From Stemphylium vesicarium (Eukaryota; Ascomycota; Dothideomycetes; Pleosporales; Pleosporaceae): a stretch of DNA of 64,000 nucleotides. Positions within the stretch are counted from its first letter, which is position 1, and each line of letters begins with the position of its first letter. This document shows, piece by piece, positions 23,435 to 36,062 of this stretch. The stretch is from NCBI GenBank assembly GCA_004380135.1, contig QXCR01000036.1:169346-233345 (forward strand), in the 5' to 3' direction. Made by a program: the position numbers and the translations under genes. Below the pieces are notes generated by a model. It did no database searches and was not told where the DNA came from. It was given only the letters and a program-made list of their open reading frames with translations.

Positions 23435-24637
23435 CTACATGATGTTTCGCAGGGACATCCTGTCCTTTGGTGAGACGGGTGCGCTCTTCGCCTCTACAGG
23501 CATTGACGGTAGGACGTAGGGGGATGGTAATTGCCTAGCTGCTGGGCTGGCGGTGGCACTGGAAGATTGTTGTAGAGCCAACGTAGGCTCAGCAAGCGAA
23601 TGGAACGGAGGAAGCGACCGCTGGGGGACGCTGGTCGGCGCAGATTGAGGCATAGAATGGTGATGTGTGAGCTGAGGAGTTGGCTGCGTGAGGAGTTGCG
23701 GTGGTGCTGGTCGCTCGTAGTTTGGCTCCCTGAAGGTAGGGGCTGTCTTGGGTCCGGAGGTGTCATTGCGGTGTAGAGGGGGAAGTTGCAGTGAACCGCG
23801 CCGTCTGTAAGAATTGGCTGAGTCGTCTTCAGGTGCGAAACCGCTGGTGGGCAGGTAACGAGTGCTGGAGTTCTTGCGCTCGTCCCGGCTGCCGACCAAG
23901 GGTGCAAGCGTGATGTCAAGGGGGGATGCGGCGCCACGAGGCGACCTCGACTCTGAACCGGTGTCTGTGATCAAAGAAGGGGCACCGTCTGCTGATACGA
24001 TCGAGTAGCCAGAAGGTGAAGGCATAGGTGTCTCGAATCCTCGTGCTCGTACGGCCGCATGGGATGCGTAGCCTGCGATGTCGAGTGGCTGAGGTCGTGA
24101 TCCTGGGTAAGGCTCAAAACGCTGGGGCTGAGGAAGCTTGAGGGTGTGTGGTGAGTGGACTGAAGGTCGGTGCGAATCGTGTCGTTGTTGGTCGTGGTAG
24201 GGTGTAATGCGGTGCTCCTCGTGGTGGGGAAGACTGTGAGGTTGCGGGTAGTGGAAACCTTGTTGAGGGTGGTGCATGTGGTCGCGAGGCCTTGAGTCTG
24301 GACGTTCAGGGTTGCGCTTCCGTCGGTTCTGGCCGCCGTTCCACCAGTTTTTGACTGCGTTGTCACTGCGACCTTTTAACCGCCTGGCGATCTCTGCCCA
24401 TCTCTTGCCCATCTCAGCAACCATCTTCTCAATCAGTTCACCCTCTTCGCCGGTGATGGGATCGTGGTTCAAGGTTGGCTTGAGGTTCTGGTGATAGCGT
24501 TCTCTGCACTGTTTCGGTGATCGGGAACCGATCTCTTGTGAAATTCGCACCCAGTTGTGAGGTCCATTGCGGGCGACAAGGTTGACAAGCCACTGGTCCT
24601 CGTGCTGGGACCAAGGGCCGCGTCGATGAGCAACCAT
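23435..24637 (-). CDS. flbD: R2R3 Myb transcription factor, FlbD-like
   Basis: One uninterrupted exon of 400 residues. Two Myb repeats occupy about residues 6-110. They show the tryptophan spacing and signature segments of FlbD/RCA-1 proteins (HRRGPWSQHEDQWL, NWVRISQEIGSRSPKQCRER, EMGKRWAEIARRLKGRSDNA, KNWWNG). FlbD promotes asexual sporulation, and in Aspergillus also sexual development, by DNA binding in the nucleus. The remaining 290 residues are disordered and rich in His, Pro, Gln and Ser, a typical activation region. An in-frame ATG 60 nt upstream would add 20 hydrophobic-polar residues, but the family starts next to HRRGPW, so 24637 is preferred. The gene sits alone in a large gene-poor region, unlike every other gene here, which suggests extensive cis-regulation. 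Confidence 0.92.
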   Translation of the reverse strand: MVAHRRGPWSQHEDQWLVNLVARNGPHNWVRISQEIGSRSPKQCRERYHQNLKPTLNHDPITGEEGELIEKMVAEMGKRWAEIARRLKGRSDNAVKNWWNGGQNRRKRNPERPDSRPRDHMHHPQQGFHYPQPHSLPHHEEHRITPYHDQQRHDSHRPSVHSPHTLKLPQPQRFEPYPGSRPQPLDIAGYASHAAVRARGFETPMPSPSGYSIVSADGAPSLITDTGSESRSPRGAASPLDITLAPLVGSRDERKNSSTRYLPTSGFAPEDDSANSYRRRGSLQLPPLHRNDTSGPKTAPTFREPNYERPAPPQLLTQPTPQLTHHHSMPQSAPTSVPQRSLPPFHSLAEPTLALQQSSSATASPAARQLPSPYVLPSMPVEAKSAPVSPKDRMSLRNIM

Positions 24638-25670
24638 TGTGAATGTCTTCCGATGAGGAAGGTACGATGTGGTGAGGAAGTGTGGGATGAGATCCACGCT
24701 TCAGTGATCAAAGTATTCAATAGCTGTCTTCCCAAGATGGGTATGCTGTCGAATGCGAGATTCGATGGTGATCTGGGTTACAAGTCAGTGTCCGTTCGAC
24801 AGTGCCTCATTGCCTCAGTGCAGTAGACAAGACGGTGTGGTACCGCCAGCACGGGGCAGCAACAGGGTACAGTGAAGAATGGAACATACCCTATGTACTA
24901 GAGGAAGACCTTTCTATGATGATGATGAAACGTAGTAGTCGAGTCGGTGTTGAGTGGTAGTAGACGTTGATAGACGAGCCAACGGTAACGTGGTAGAGGC
25001 GAGCACTGGTATATAAGACCGTGGGCGCGGGGAGGAGTAGTCAGGCACTTGGACGCCAAGGCGGTCGAGGAGTTATTGACTTGTTCGGGACGGGCAGATG
25101 TGAGCGAGGATTCTGCTTTTCAAACGATGCGGCTAAGGCACTGGTGAGAGGGTGGACGGAGAGGGCTGGGGCGTCATGCGGCGGAATGAGCAACTAGCTG
25201 GGCCCTGAGCAGCAAAGGGCTAATGTGATCGTTGTCGACGACGCACACAAACAGCGATGGCCCTGGTTGGGGACCAGATCGTCGGATTCGACAAGTACCC
25301 TGTATCACATCGTGGCATGGCGTATGGCGCTCGCCCGGCGCCATCTTAGGACGGCAGAAAAAGCAAGCGGCGCGCCCAGCTCGCATTGCCATGCTAGAGG
25401 CACGACGGTGAATAACACCCCTGCGACGCTCCCTGGCCGCCGACAGCGCGCTCGTCCCCGCTGGCGGCCCATCGCTCGCGCAGGATGGACGCACTCGCTA
25501 GGGGCCCTGGCCGTTTCGCTGTCGATTCATTGCGGTGCGTACTAGCACTACGGCCGGCGGGCTTTTGTAGACACCACGGACACAGTCAAAGATACCCCCA
25601 CTCGGCGCGATACTTGTCTTCCCCTGCGTGCTGTAAAACCAAACATGCCCATGGTCGGCCGCAAGGTTAA

Positions 25671-25686
25671 GCAGCAGCAGCAGCAG
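25671..25686. repeat. Short (CAG)n run
   Basis: About five CAG/GCA units, followed by imperfect CAGCCTCAGC copies, upstream of flbD. Confidence 0.8.
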
Positions 25687-28600
25687 CCTCAGCCAGCCTC
25701 AGCAGCTCCCAGGGTGTCCCAGGGCGAGTTACATTCTGAACTCTGCTTTGGTAGTGTCCATGCCAATGGTGGCAGGCTCTGTGACCCGTCACCCTGGCCC
25801 ACGAAGGCTGCGTCTTGGGACTGCGACGACAGCGCAACCGCCCCCCTTGGATGGTGGTTGACGTGCTCGCCAGGCACGTGGTCGACGTCTCCGAGCATGT
25901 TCGGCGGACATGGCAAGCGCCGTCCCCCACGATGGCAGAGATTCTCGTCTCCTGTTTCTCGTGCGAACCACTACATCTGAGGCAGCCTTCTCCAGCGCCG
26001 CACGATGCACGTTGCAGTCAGCACTTGGACGTCGATCAAACGGGTGCTGGAGCTGGGCGGCGGACCGGGCGTGCGTAGTGCGATCGACGCGACCCTCGCA
26101 TTGGAGGTTACGAGGTCGGCGAGGTGAGCTTGGCACTACGACTACCACTCCTTTTCGGGCCTGTCGTTCTCCCGAGGCTAGCGCAGTGCTCTCACATCGA
26201 ACTGGCCGTGTTTCTGCTGTTTCTATTTTGCGGCGAGTGCGACGGCGGCCATGTTTCTCCAGGCTCAAGCCAGGCGTGCGCTGCTGCAGACGAGGAGCAT
26301 TACAGAGCGTGGCCGCCACGGGACGGACGCGGTGCTGGCTGGCGGCCGTTGGTGGGCTGAAAGACTGATCGGCCGGCGGGCCAGTAGCGAAGAGCGAAGA
26401 GTAGTGAGCCCGCTCACTTGGAAAGCTTGCACCAGTCAGCAGCCGCCATGGCATTTGGAATACCCTTAGCGCACTGGCCGCGTTTGTCTGCGACCCCGTT
26501 TCGGCCTGCTCGGAGGGACTTGGAGGGACAATCGACGACGTTTTGGGAAGGGAACAAAACCGTTAATGGCCCTAGGACTTCGTCACCCACTTCTCCATGG
26601 CATTGTCGCCGAAGTCACTAGGGCGATCTCGCGCTCCCAGTGCGGGTATCTTGGATATTGTGACGCTATCATCTCGATCTCTGTGCAGCCGACGGCTCTG
26701 CAGGCTGGGGTGCGTAATGGCGAGCAAGTATGATGAGTGCGTGAGTGAGGCTGCTCTATCGCTCGCAGTCTCGCCCAACTTTCTCCATTCAACACCCCAG
26801 CCGGGCGTGGGCCTATTGCACCATCGGTGGGGTTGCTCTGCGTCTACTCAATCTGATACCGGCCCAGGTGCCTATATCGCGACTCGCCAGCCTTGCACTC
26901 CATGACGCACCCCCCACGCAGGCTCGCCAGCTTGGGCAATCAGGCAAAACAGAGACGTCTTCGAGTGTTGGATTTGGATTGCCCGACGTCTCGCCAGGCC
27001 CTGTCGCGCAGGTTGCGGCGCAGGCTGTGGCTGACGCATCAGATCCGGGGTCGCACCTGCTACGCCTGCAACGGGAAGGCGCGTCCCAGTTGTCGGGCTA
27101 GAGTTTACGGGACGCACAGCTTCCGGCCGAGTGGGTGCTTTGTTTCGCTGAGCCTCAGCCGCTGGTGCTGCATATGCCCTCGAATGCAGCGACCTCGCCG
27201 TCCACCTGACGGCCTCTATTTGTCCTGTTCACTGGCCATGTCATCCACATCATCGCTTGCAATCGCTTGCAGCCCTCAACGGTCGCCGTCGCCGATCGCT
27301 TCCGATCCCGCAACCATGGCCGAACGACATCTTCTCCGACTGTCTTAGGCCTGCCAGTTTGCTGCTGGAACGCAAATCATCCCAACTCTAATCCTGAGGC
27401 AGTACCCCGGTTTTGGCGGCCAGGGTGCAACACGATTGCGAAGACGTCTGCCAAGCTGTGCATCGCGTTCGCTTTAGCCAACGGCTGGAAGCTCCACGGC
27501 TGCACGTAGTGGTGGGGTCTGGCTGCATGCTTGAGTCGCCAAATCGCCAACCCATGTACCAAATGTACGACCGAATGGCATCCCTCACACTCGACTCCTT
27601 CTGTTCCTCGGAGCACAGCGCGGCCTCTTCCGCTTGGTCGACGAGACCAGAAAACCTTGCTTTCGCTTGACACTCGTTGGCTGCTTCGTACATCAGCCGC
27701 AGCGAAACCTCGATTGGCCCTACTAGTGCTGTCGTGCAGACTCCCGCCCTCTGGGACCAACGGTGGTTCCAACAATGCACGCGTGGCGGCTGTCGTGTCC
27801 GCTGCATTGTCAACGCAGCACAATGGGTACGATGTTGCTCTGGACGCGACGGCCACGCTTCTGTGCGACGCGTTTCAAATGACATCGACCGAACATGTTC
27901 GGCCCATGATCAAAATCCATGTCGCTGATGCGTCTATTGACGATATCAAATTCTCGTCTATCATACTTTGTGCCGGCGCGGCCTGCTTCCGCACACCAGT
28001 ACCGCCTCGGCAACTCACTCACGACTCGCAGAATATTGGGTGTCGCCTTGGGCGCCCCTAGCAAGGACTGCCCTCCCCCCTGGCGCTGCACAAATAGACG
28101 ATTTACACGGGTGGAAGGGGAGAGTGACCACCCAAAACTTAGTAAAGTTTGCGACACGTTCCCTGCAAGTACTTCCCACACTCCACCATCAAGGGCCTTA
28201 CAACGCATGCCCACGGTCATGCACTTTTTGCGCAGATCACGGGAATGGTGGGCAACCTCGACCAGATTTCGATGTCGAGATGCTGCGCGGTGCAACTAAG
28301 TGGTCGGCGACGTTGAATCTTGAGCTACGACTTCCTGGTTGCAAGCCCACAGCCGGTTTCTCTCATACTCCGCTCGTGATATTGATTCTATTTGTCTAAA
28401 CCAATCGTCATTGACACCGTGCTCCTACCAGGGTTCGCGGAATTGTACACGGCCGGCGTGCATCAATCTCAGTATAGCGAGTAGTCATTCCGCTCCTACA
28501 CTACTATGGAAGAAGGGGTACGCAACCGCTGTACGTGCGTGTGGTATTTGGATTACCGCTTCTGGCTCTCCACATCCTCGGCAGGGATACCCAGCCATGA

Positions 28601-31600
28601 TCTTCAAGATCAGATTAACGAATGTTCCGCGCCGAGCCAATAGCAAGCATGTCCCGCGGCCTCCCTTCGCCTGAAACACAGCGCTGACCCGCGGCAGCCA
28701 GGTTTTCGTTTTTCATGTACTTAGACCCCCCGTAACTTTGGCCATTCATTCATGGTGGCGCGTTTATCCTTCTGGATACAGTTTACCGTTGATCAGGCGT
28801 TTACAAATCGAGCTTCTCAGGTCGCGGTTTTTGACAGCGGCACACCAGCGGCCAAACTGACAGGCTTGACCGCGCTGTGGCCCGCTCCAGCCTCACTGCA
28901 CCAGGCATCCAGGTGACCTTTGCAGCACAGTCCACTGCAGGATCCACATGAGATTCACAAATTCACATCTAGACCACACTACAATTCTCGTGTGTGAGAG
29001 CAATCCGGGGTGACAACATGCGGCATTGTGCTTCGCAGGCCACACTTGACGCAGTAGAGGTGCGTTGCTGACTCGTCATTAATTCCATTATTGTGCATTA
29101 GCGTGCAGCTCCGCTGCATCCTTCTCAGTGGTCCAAAGCAAGATGCAGCATGAGCGAGGGAAAGCCGTTTAGCTCAGATCTTGAGCGCCCGCCGAATCGG
29201 ATCGACGTGCCCCACCCAAGCCCCTTTCTCCCCCTCGCTCAAAGGGCTGCAAAAGCAAAAGCGAGAGAAGTCACAATGTGGTCAGCAAATTGCGAGCAAG
29301 ATCGCCGGCCAAGACTGTCAATACTTCCTTACGACTGGGTGGTCCGCTGATGCCACTCGCTTCTCGGCCCATGCCGAAGCTCATTTCCTGTTGCTCGCAA
29401 CTACCCCGTTGATTCGCTCGCACTGCTCATCATACCACTCCCACCCAGTTGAAAACGATGAAGGAACATTTCTCGGCAGCCGATCTTTTCCTTTCGGAAG
29501 TTAATCACTGGTAATAACGTCGACAGGTTCGTGGCGCTCGTCAGGATGTCTGTCCGCCCGCCAAGGCTCACGTGAGTGGTGGTCAACAAGGTGGGCGTGG
29601 GTAGACCTCGCCGAATAACAAGCACTTGGTGTTGAATTCAAGCCATGCTACCTCATTTGCGCCAGCTTCGACTTGCAAGCTGAAGCGCATGATGCAACGC
29701 TGGATGGATGTCGTACCCGCAAGGAGATGGGCGCGCTCACGGATGTGTCCGTCAAACAACCGGACCAGACTTGTCCTATACAACACTGGTAGCGACCTCG
29801 TCACTCTCGAGTCATATCGTGTGCTAGCTGCACCTCTCCAGTACCTCGATGTAACGACCCGCACAACGTGTCGTAGTGACCCCTGGTCGTTCTTTTTCAA
29901 ATCCACCACCTGTGCGCGCGTGATCTACACCAACAATGATCGTCCGGTTGGCTACACCCGAATGGAGATCCACGACTCAGTTTTGTCTGGCGATCAGGGT
30001 ACAGTTCTTGCTTTTCGCCAGGTAGGGCTCCTTCCCTGGTCCTACACTCCCACGTCCATGTACACCACCGCCTCACGAATTAATCTCTCCTTTTTTTATC
30101 CATTCCCATATACCCATTCTGTCCTCTTGAACGGGGAGTGCGCTACTCTCCCTACTTCTGGCAAGCGCCGTTGAACAGTCGACACGTGGGACGTTCATCA
30201 AACAGGAAGCTCCACTTTGATGGAAGAACGGTAATAGTCGACGCAGTTCATGTCAGAATCTTAAAACGGTCGTAGAAAGGCTAGGCCAACAGGGAGCATC
30301 GCTTCACTTTCTTGCAAGAGCTGGTCGAGCGTTTACCGTTTGGAGAAATGGAGGGTAGGTCCAAGCGGCGTTGGGGGTGACAGCGCATCACGAGAGGAAG
30401 GTGTCCCCACGTGCGGCGTGCTCATCACGAGGAAAGAGCCATTCAGCTGTCGTCCTTCACCACATTGTGCCCGCATCCGCGTCAATCAATGTACATGCAA
30501 TCTGCATTATACAGTTTGCCTGACACCCAGAGCGATCCACCGGCACAGGCCGACTGCCCCGCTTGGTCACAACGCTGCTATTTGCCTACGGTTACTCCTT
30601 TGAGTAGACCGGCTTATCTTTCACTCCAATAGGACAGTACACCACTTGGGATGGTGACTCGGGTACCATCTGAAGCACAACAGAAACTTGTTTTGAGTTT
30701 TCGTCATTCTGCTCGACTATCACTGACTCGTCGTTTTATCGAAGGATGCCGATAACCACCGTTGGGCACCGAGAGGTATCCGGTGAATCCGCGCGCTTGC
30801 AGATACAAAAAAAAAGACCCAGTGGTCAAACAGAGAGCTGTATCTGCTGAACAGACATGTGAAAATTGTGCATTTGCACATTTGCGAGCGAGCGCCACGT
30901 GACAAAGTGAGGCAGAAGCAGTATCCATTCTGCTGACTGGCTGGTGTTGAGATCGAAAGAGACTCGCCATCATACTCTGTAATGCAGCCCTCATAGGAAC
31001 TGCCTTTGTCTGTACTCCGTTGTACTACAGCGACTCAGCAGCCAATTCCAAGTGCTCTCGTTATGTCTACATGTCTCAAGCTTTCCCATTCCTTGGGGCA
31101 TTCTTTGAACCATATGCATGTGGTCTCACCAAACTCGTGTTCTCACAACAAGGTAAGGAATCACACTATGCTTCACACCAACTTTTCCTTGCTCGTTTCA
31201 TGCTCTTGCGCCTGCTTTGGTGAGCTGCCTCGTGTCGTGTTGTCAGATGTATCCTGGAACCGCAGCGCCAACCTGACAGTCCCCGACCCAAGACATCAGC
31301 GCTTCTTCTCCCTTCAGCCAGCCAGTAACGCATCGGAACTCGAAATAGAACGCGCACACACTCAGCGTGACAGACCGGTCACACCGATTGACAAGGAGCC
31401 GCACCTCGCTTCGACCTCCAAGGCTGTCGTGGATACTGCTATCTCACACATGGCATCCAATGCATGATTACTACCCACGTCGTGCCATCTACGACACGCG
31501 ATGTCCGTTCCGAGAGCCCGTTGAGGTACCTGAACAGTGTCGAACACGAAAGCCCAAGACCACGGTAATGGCACAAAGCTTGTCTGCGTGCAGATATACA

Positions 31601-34060
31601 ATTAGCCATTGAGGCGCTCAGTGGCGGAAGAATTGGGGTGGCTATATTGAGCTGATGGTACACGGCAGTTGTTGTTGAACGTAGGGGTAACAAATGGGGG
31701 AGGCACAACATGCCGAATCAAAGGTGCAGGTAGGCGACACCTGGCCGGTAAATCTTGATTGTCGCAATAAGACTAACAGCATTGGTACAGGGACATTGGG
31801 GAGCAGCGAACACCATGGTTGCGCGCCGCGTCAGGAACACCACCGCAGGACATCCAATCGTCCCTCGACACCACAGCCGAAAAGAAAAAAGCTTCTCCGG
31901 TACAAGAAGGTATCGCGCCTTCTCTCGCTAAACGGACCTTCCACCCTGCCCTTTCCAGCTTCCACGCGCCTCGCCTAAGCCCGCAGGACACCAAACCGCC
32001 GTCGGTCGTATCTTATTGAGAGCCGCGGACGAGGTGCATCTGCACGCCTCAATAGTCCACCTGGGCACACATCAGCAGCGGCCGAACCCCGGCGTGAGCG
32101 AGCGAGAATCCTTCTGGCCCAACCAAGGCGTTTTACCCCTTCGTGTGCCCCCCATCGTGCCACCTTACGGAAGCCCGTCAGAAGCTGAACACGAACCCGA
32201 GGCCTCGCACCCGGGTCCCAACGCCCGCACGCAAGCGCCGCTTCCTGTAGAATGCTTCTAGGGACTTTCTAAAGGGTAACACAGCGCGCCGGAGGACAGC
32301 ACAGACACGCGAGCGAGCGATTGAGAGACCTCTTGTTCGACCATGTTGCTGTCGGCCAACTGCATGATGCGGCTTGCAGCATTCAATCCCGGCGTGGAAG
32401 CCTTATCGCGCTGATGAAAGCGTTGTTCAACCTGCAAACACACAAAACCTCTTTCCCTGCATCGTCATCGCCTTACGATCATGTTCCCCCTACAAGAAAA
32501 CCCTTTGTCCCCCTCCCGCTCGGACGACGAAACAAGCGAGCAAACGACTGCCTTTTCGCACCATATACCCCAATCAGTCCTGTGTGCGCGGCCCGATGCC
32601 GTCGGAACCACAATCTAAATCTCCATCCTTTCATCATCCATCACGACCCGCGGCTGTCTGACACACGACAAGGGAGGGGAGGTCCTGACGCACAAGGCCA
32701 GACGAAGAAATAGCGGGGTTAGACGGCAGGAAGACGACATGGGCCAAAATTCAGGCATCCAAGCGAGCCCGCTTGTGCCGCAGGCCTGCCCAGTGCCACG
32801 AGGCAGGGTCAAGGGAAAAACCGTTGTGCCACGCTAAACTAATTGTTGTCTAATTATAGCGGAGCGGGATTCTGTGATTGATTGCATTCCTTGCAATTTC
32901 TGAAGCCTTCTACACCGACCGTTGGGCCTGGCTGGTGCTTTTCCCCCCGCCAGGGACCAATCGCGATGAGATGACGCAGGATTGCGTCCATGTCCGATGC
33001 GATGTTTTACCTTGACCGCGACCGAGGAATGAGGCACAGTTGGGCATAGTAGTGCCGATGGCCGGTAGTTTTTCTGCACATCTCACTTGGCCTGTCTGAG
33101 ACCAGACGAGGTATGCGCGCATGTCGCGCGCAAAGTGGAGAGGTAGTGGAGAGCAGCGGAGCGGAGTTGTCTCCGCCCGCCTACGTTCAGCGCCCGTCGG
33201 GGCCGCAATATCGAACCTTGTCGCGCATCGTACGATTGCAGTGGAAGGCGCGAAATCTCTGTCAGGCGGTTGCAGGTGGTGAATGTGGAGATCAATGATG
33301 AGGTGAAGATGCAGTGGCACGGCCACTGCAACCTTGAGCAGCAAGACAGAAAGACCAACGCTGTTCACCGCAAAGCCCTTCAACACAACTACGGTCTGAG
33401 AAAAAGCAAGAAAAATGACCACGTGGTTTATTCAACAATGCCATGTTGAAGCTGAGACTTACGGTCAGTTTTCGCCGGGTGCCTACTAGGTCAGAGATCT
33501 AGACGTACGTCTAGAGCACATGACTCTCCATGTCCGTTGGCCGTGCTGACCTGTTCTCGCGTTGGACCAGGATCCCACACCCTGACAGTTGTAGCATGCG
33601 AAAGCGAGAACGGACAGGGGAGGGAAACGGCAGGGCCAGCCAACAAGACCCCGCGTCATCACACCTTACCAACGTGCGTGCATACCTAGGCCTGTAGCAA
33701 GGAGGCTGCAGGACATGAAATGTATGACAGCCCGACAGCCTTTTCTCTTAGTCAAAGCCCTATCGGCCGGCCGCATGTGTCCTGCGTATAGGCCATACGC
33801 ATAAGCCATCCCTGGTAGCCCAATTGGCTTATGTGTCGGATATAATCGGTGTCGGTAGAGACATCGGTAGGTTGACCACGTAGGTGAGACGTGCTGAGAT
33901 TCGCGGGAGCAGGGGGGCGGCAGCTCACTGTGTATGCGACACTCGAGAAGTGAAGTCTGCTGACGATGCCTGCTGTGTGTCTCTAATTGGAGAACCCCTT
34001 TCGATCCTGAGTCCCTACTATGGCTTACTACAACACAGTCAAGTGTGAGTGTTTGGCCAA

Positions 34061-34078
34061 TACGTACGTACGTACGTA
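34061..34078. repeat. (TACG)n microsatellite
   Basis: Four and a half TACG units. The unit repeat is self-complementary, so the tract is palindromic. Confidence 0.9.
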
Positions 34079-34800
34079 ACCCTCTTCCGACCGTTCAGCA
34101 GCAAGCCATTCAGCTTCCGATACCAGCGAGAAGGTAACGACAGGAAACTAGCCAACGGCCGCCCGCGTGCGTCATCACCGCTACAGCTGCAACTGGCCGT
34201 TCGCTCGGCTGTGCCGTCGGTGGATTGAACGCCATCTTTCCCCTTCTTTCTCTCTTTAGTGAACATGTTGGGTTTTCGGGCTGCACTGCAAACAATACCA
34301 TGACACAAGTCGCAGACTGCAGTATTGAGCAAATCGTAGGAATACTATGCGTTCGTTGCAGTTACGCGCTACAAATCCCATCCACTTTTTTCCCCATCCC
34401 AGTCTACGTATTTTGGGCATCACACTGGGCAGCAATTCCCATGCATAACCCCTCCATCCCCAATCCCTAGCAGCGCATCGCATTCCACATTCGCATCATG
34501 ATTTCCTCGCCGTACTTGGCGCCTACACTTGCTCCCCTCCACTTTTTCTATACGAGTCGACATGATCAGTACTCGTCGCTTCTCCCAGCCAAAAAAATCC
34601 AGTAAACACCAAGCCTTACTCACCTCTCAGACGCCACCGAATCAATAGACAAGCGCCTTAAATAGACACTTTGCCAGATTCAGCATCGGATCGCCAAACT
34701 TCCGGCATCCTTCGCGTTCCGTTTAGGGAAACTTGTAGGTCATTGCCTAGGTATTTTACTAGGGTATGTGGTCTAGTTTTTGTGGTTTAGCGCCGGGTTT

Positions 34801-34838
34801 AGCGAGCGAGCGAGCGGGTGGAAGAGAGAGAGAGAGAG
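34801..34838. repeat. Adjacent (AGCG)n and (GA)n repeats
   Basis: Four AGCG units (34801-34816) are followed by a GA run (34822-34838). The purine run continues, after a 40-nt gap, in a GAA tract. Confidence 0.9.
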
Positions 34839-34880
34839 CCCTGGAGCGAAACAGACCTCGGGAGACCTCTAGGCTGGGCA

Positions 34881-34909
34881 GAAGAAGAAGAAGAAGAAGA
34901 AGAAGAAGA
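34881..34909. repeat. (GAA)n microsatellite
   Basis: About nine GAA units. They make an artificial Glu run in one of the chance ORFs here. Confidence 0.95.
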
Positions 34910-36062
34910 CGAAAAGGGCACGTTCTACAATTCAGTAGTCGTGCGTCGTGCGGTCGGCGACGCCGTTGAATTTTTTTTCCTTCCAAACCGACCGAATGAA
35001 CGAGTGTTTCGGTTTGTGTTCTTCAGCTGCTATGGTCCACACAAACACGCCCATTCTCTGCATCGCGGAGACTGGTACGATTGGGCTGTTAGGAGAGGCA
35101 AAAAGAAGCTTTACCGAATCCATACATTGTCTTTTTATACTGCCGTTGGTAGCAAAACATATCAGCTAGCTAGCTACACATGTTTCCCTACATACACACA
35201 TACTCACCCCTCCTTCCCTATCCAGGATCCAGCACATCAGCCACCTTCGCATTCCTTCCCTATTCGCAATGCAAGCCCCTCTTTTCCTCCTACATCAGCC
35301 CAGCCATGTTCAGCTGCCAACCTGTTCGCCCTCTCGCTTAACCCAGTTCAGCCTTGTCTTGTCTTGCCTTTGCCTCGCCGATGTGACATACCAGGCCGAA
35401 TTTTGCCTTCCTTCGCGCAGTACAGTGCAGCGGCTAGCGAGTCGGTGCGTCCGGTGCGTGCCAGAAGAGGAAGTAAGACTGTGTTGTCGCATCTTTTTTG
35501 GGAGTGGAGGGTAATGGATTGGATAGTAGGGCTGGACAGGGTTTAGCGAGAGGATGCCGGTGAGGCCGAGGGTAGAAGAAGGGAGATGGTGGGGGTTGAG
35601 TATCATCGTGAAGGCGGTGATGAGGAGGGGAGGGGTTATGTTTGGATAGTGTAGGTGGCAGTGGGAAAGGCGATAGAGGTGTTTCAGGAATACGTAGAAT
35701 TACTAATCATTGGGTTTGCTGCATATAGTGGAGTGACTGTATCGAAGATAGTCTGGAGAGTGCTCATGTGAATGGAGTTGTAAAGAACAGTATGAACAAG
35801 TGCTTAGTATCGCTCCTTCCTTTCTTTGCTACAGTGGTGTAATCGAACTCTTGGGTCAAGCTTGCACTGCGAGGGTATCGAAATGTCATTTGAGAACTGG
35901 GCGTAGAGACGCCTTGAGATGTTCATCAATATTCATTCGAAATGATCGTGCTACTTCCTTCCCATTCTCAGCCAAGCTAACTAAGCCAATTAACATGCTA
36001 TCAATTCTCACCAACGACCAAGAACCCATGAACCACTCACACTCCCCCCTCACTCCCCTTCC

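Larger units (their letters stand above)
24638..36062. other. Roughly 11-kb gene-poor region upstream of flbD
   Basis: No gene can be supported. Many ORFs of 80-240 aa overlap on both strands, but none has a recognisable domain or consistent splice sites. Those at 29626-30174 and 34818-35546 are the longest plus-strand ones, and the latter is largely encoded by simple repeats. The DNA is not AT-rich and shows no terminal repeats or transposase. The first part is probably flbD promoter and leader. Simple repeats cluster at 34.06-35.17 kb. Unannotated non-coding transcripts are possible but not shown. Confidence 0.5.

Noticed and set aside
29626..30174. 182-aa plus-strand ORF in the desert
   Set aside because: No domain, no convincing start context, and equally long overlapping ORFs on the other strand.
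34818..35546. 242-aa plus-strand ORF with a Glu run
   Set aside because: The Glu run is a GAA microsatellite and the rest has no domain or coding-like bias.
19533..36062. Possible transposon or RIP-degraded element in the gene-poor region
   Set aside because: No transposase motifs, terminal repeats or AT-rich bias could be seen.
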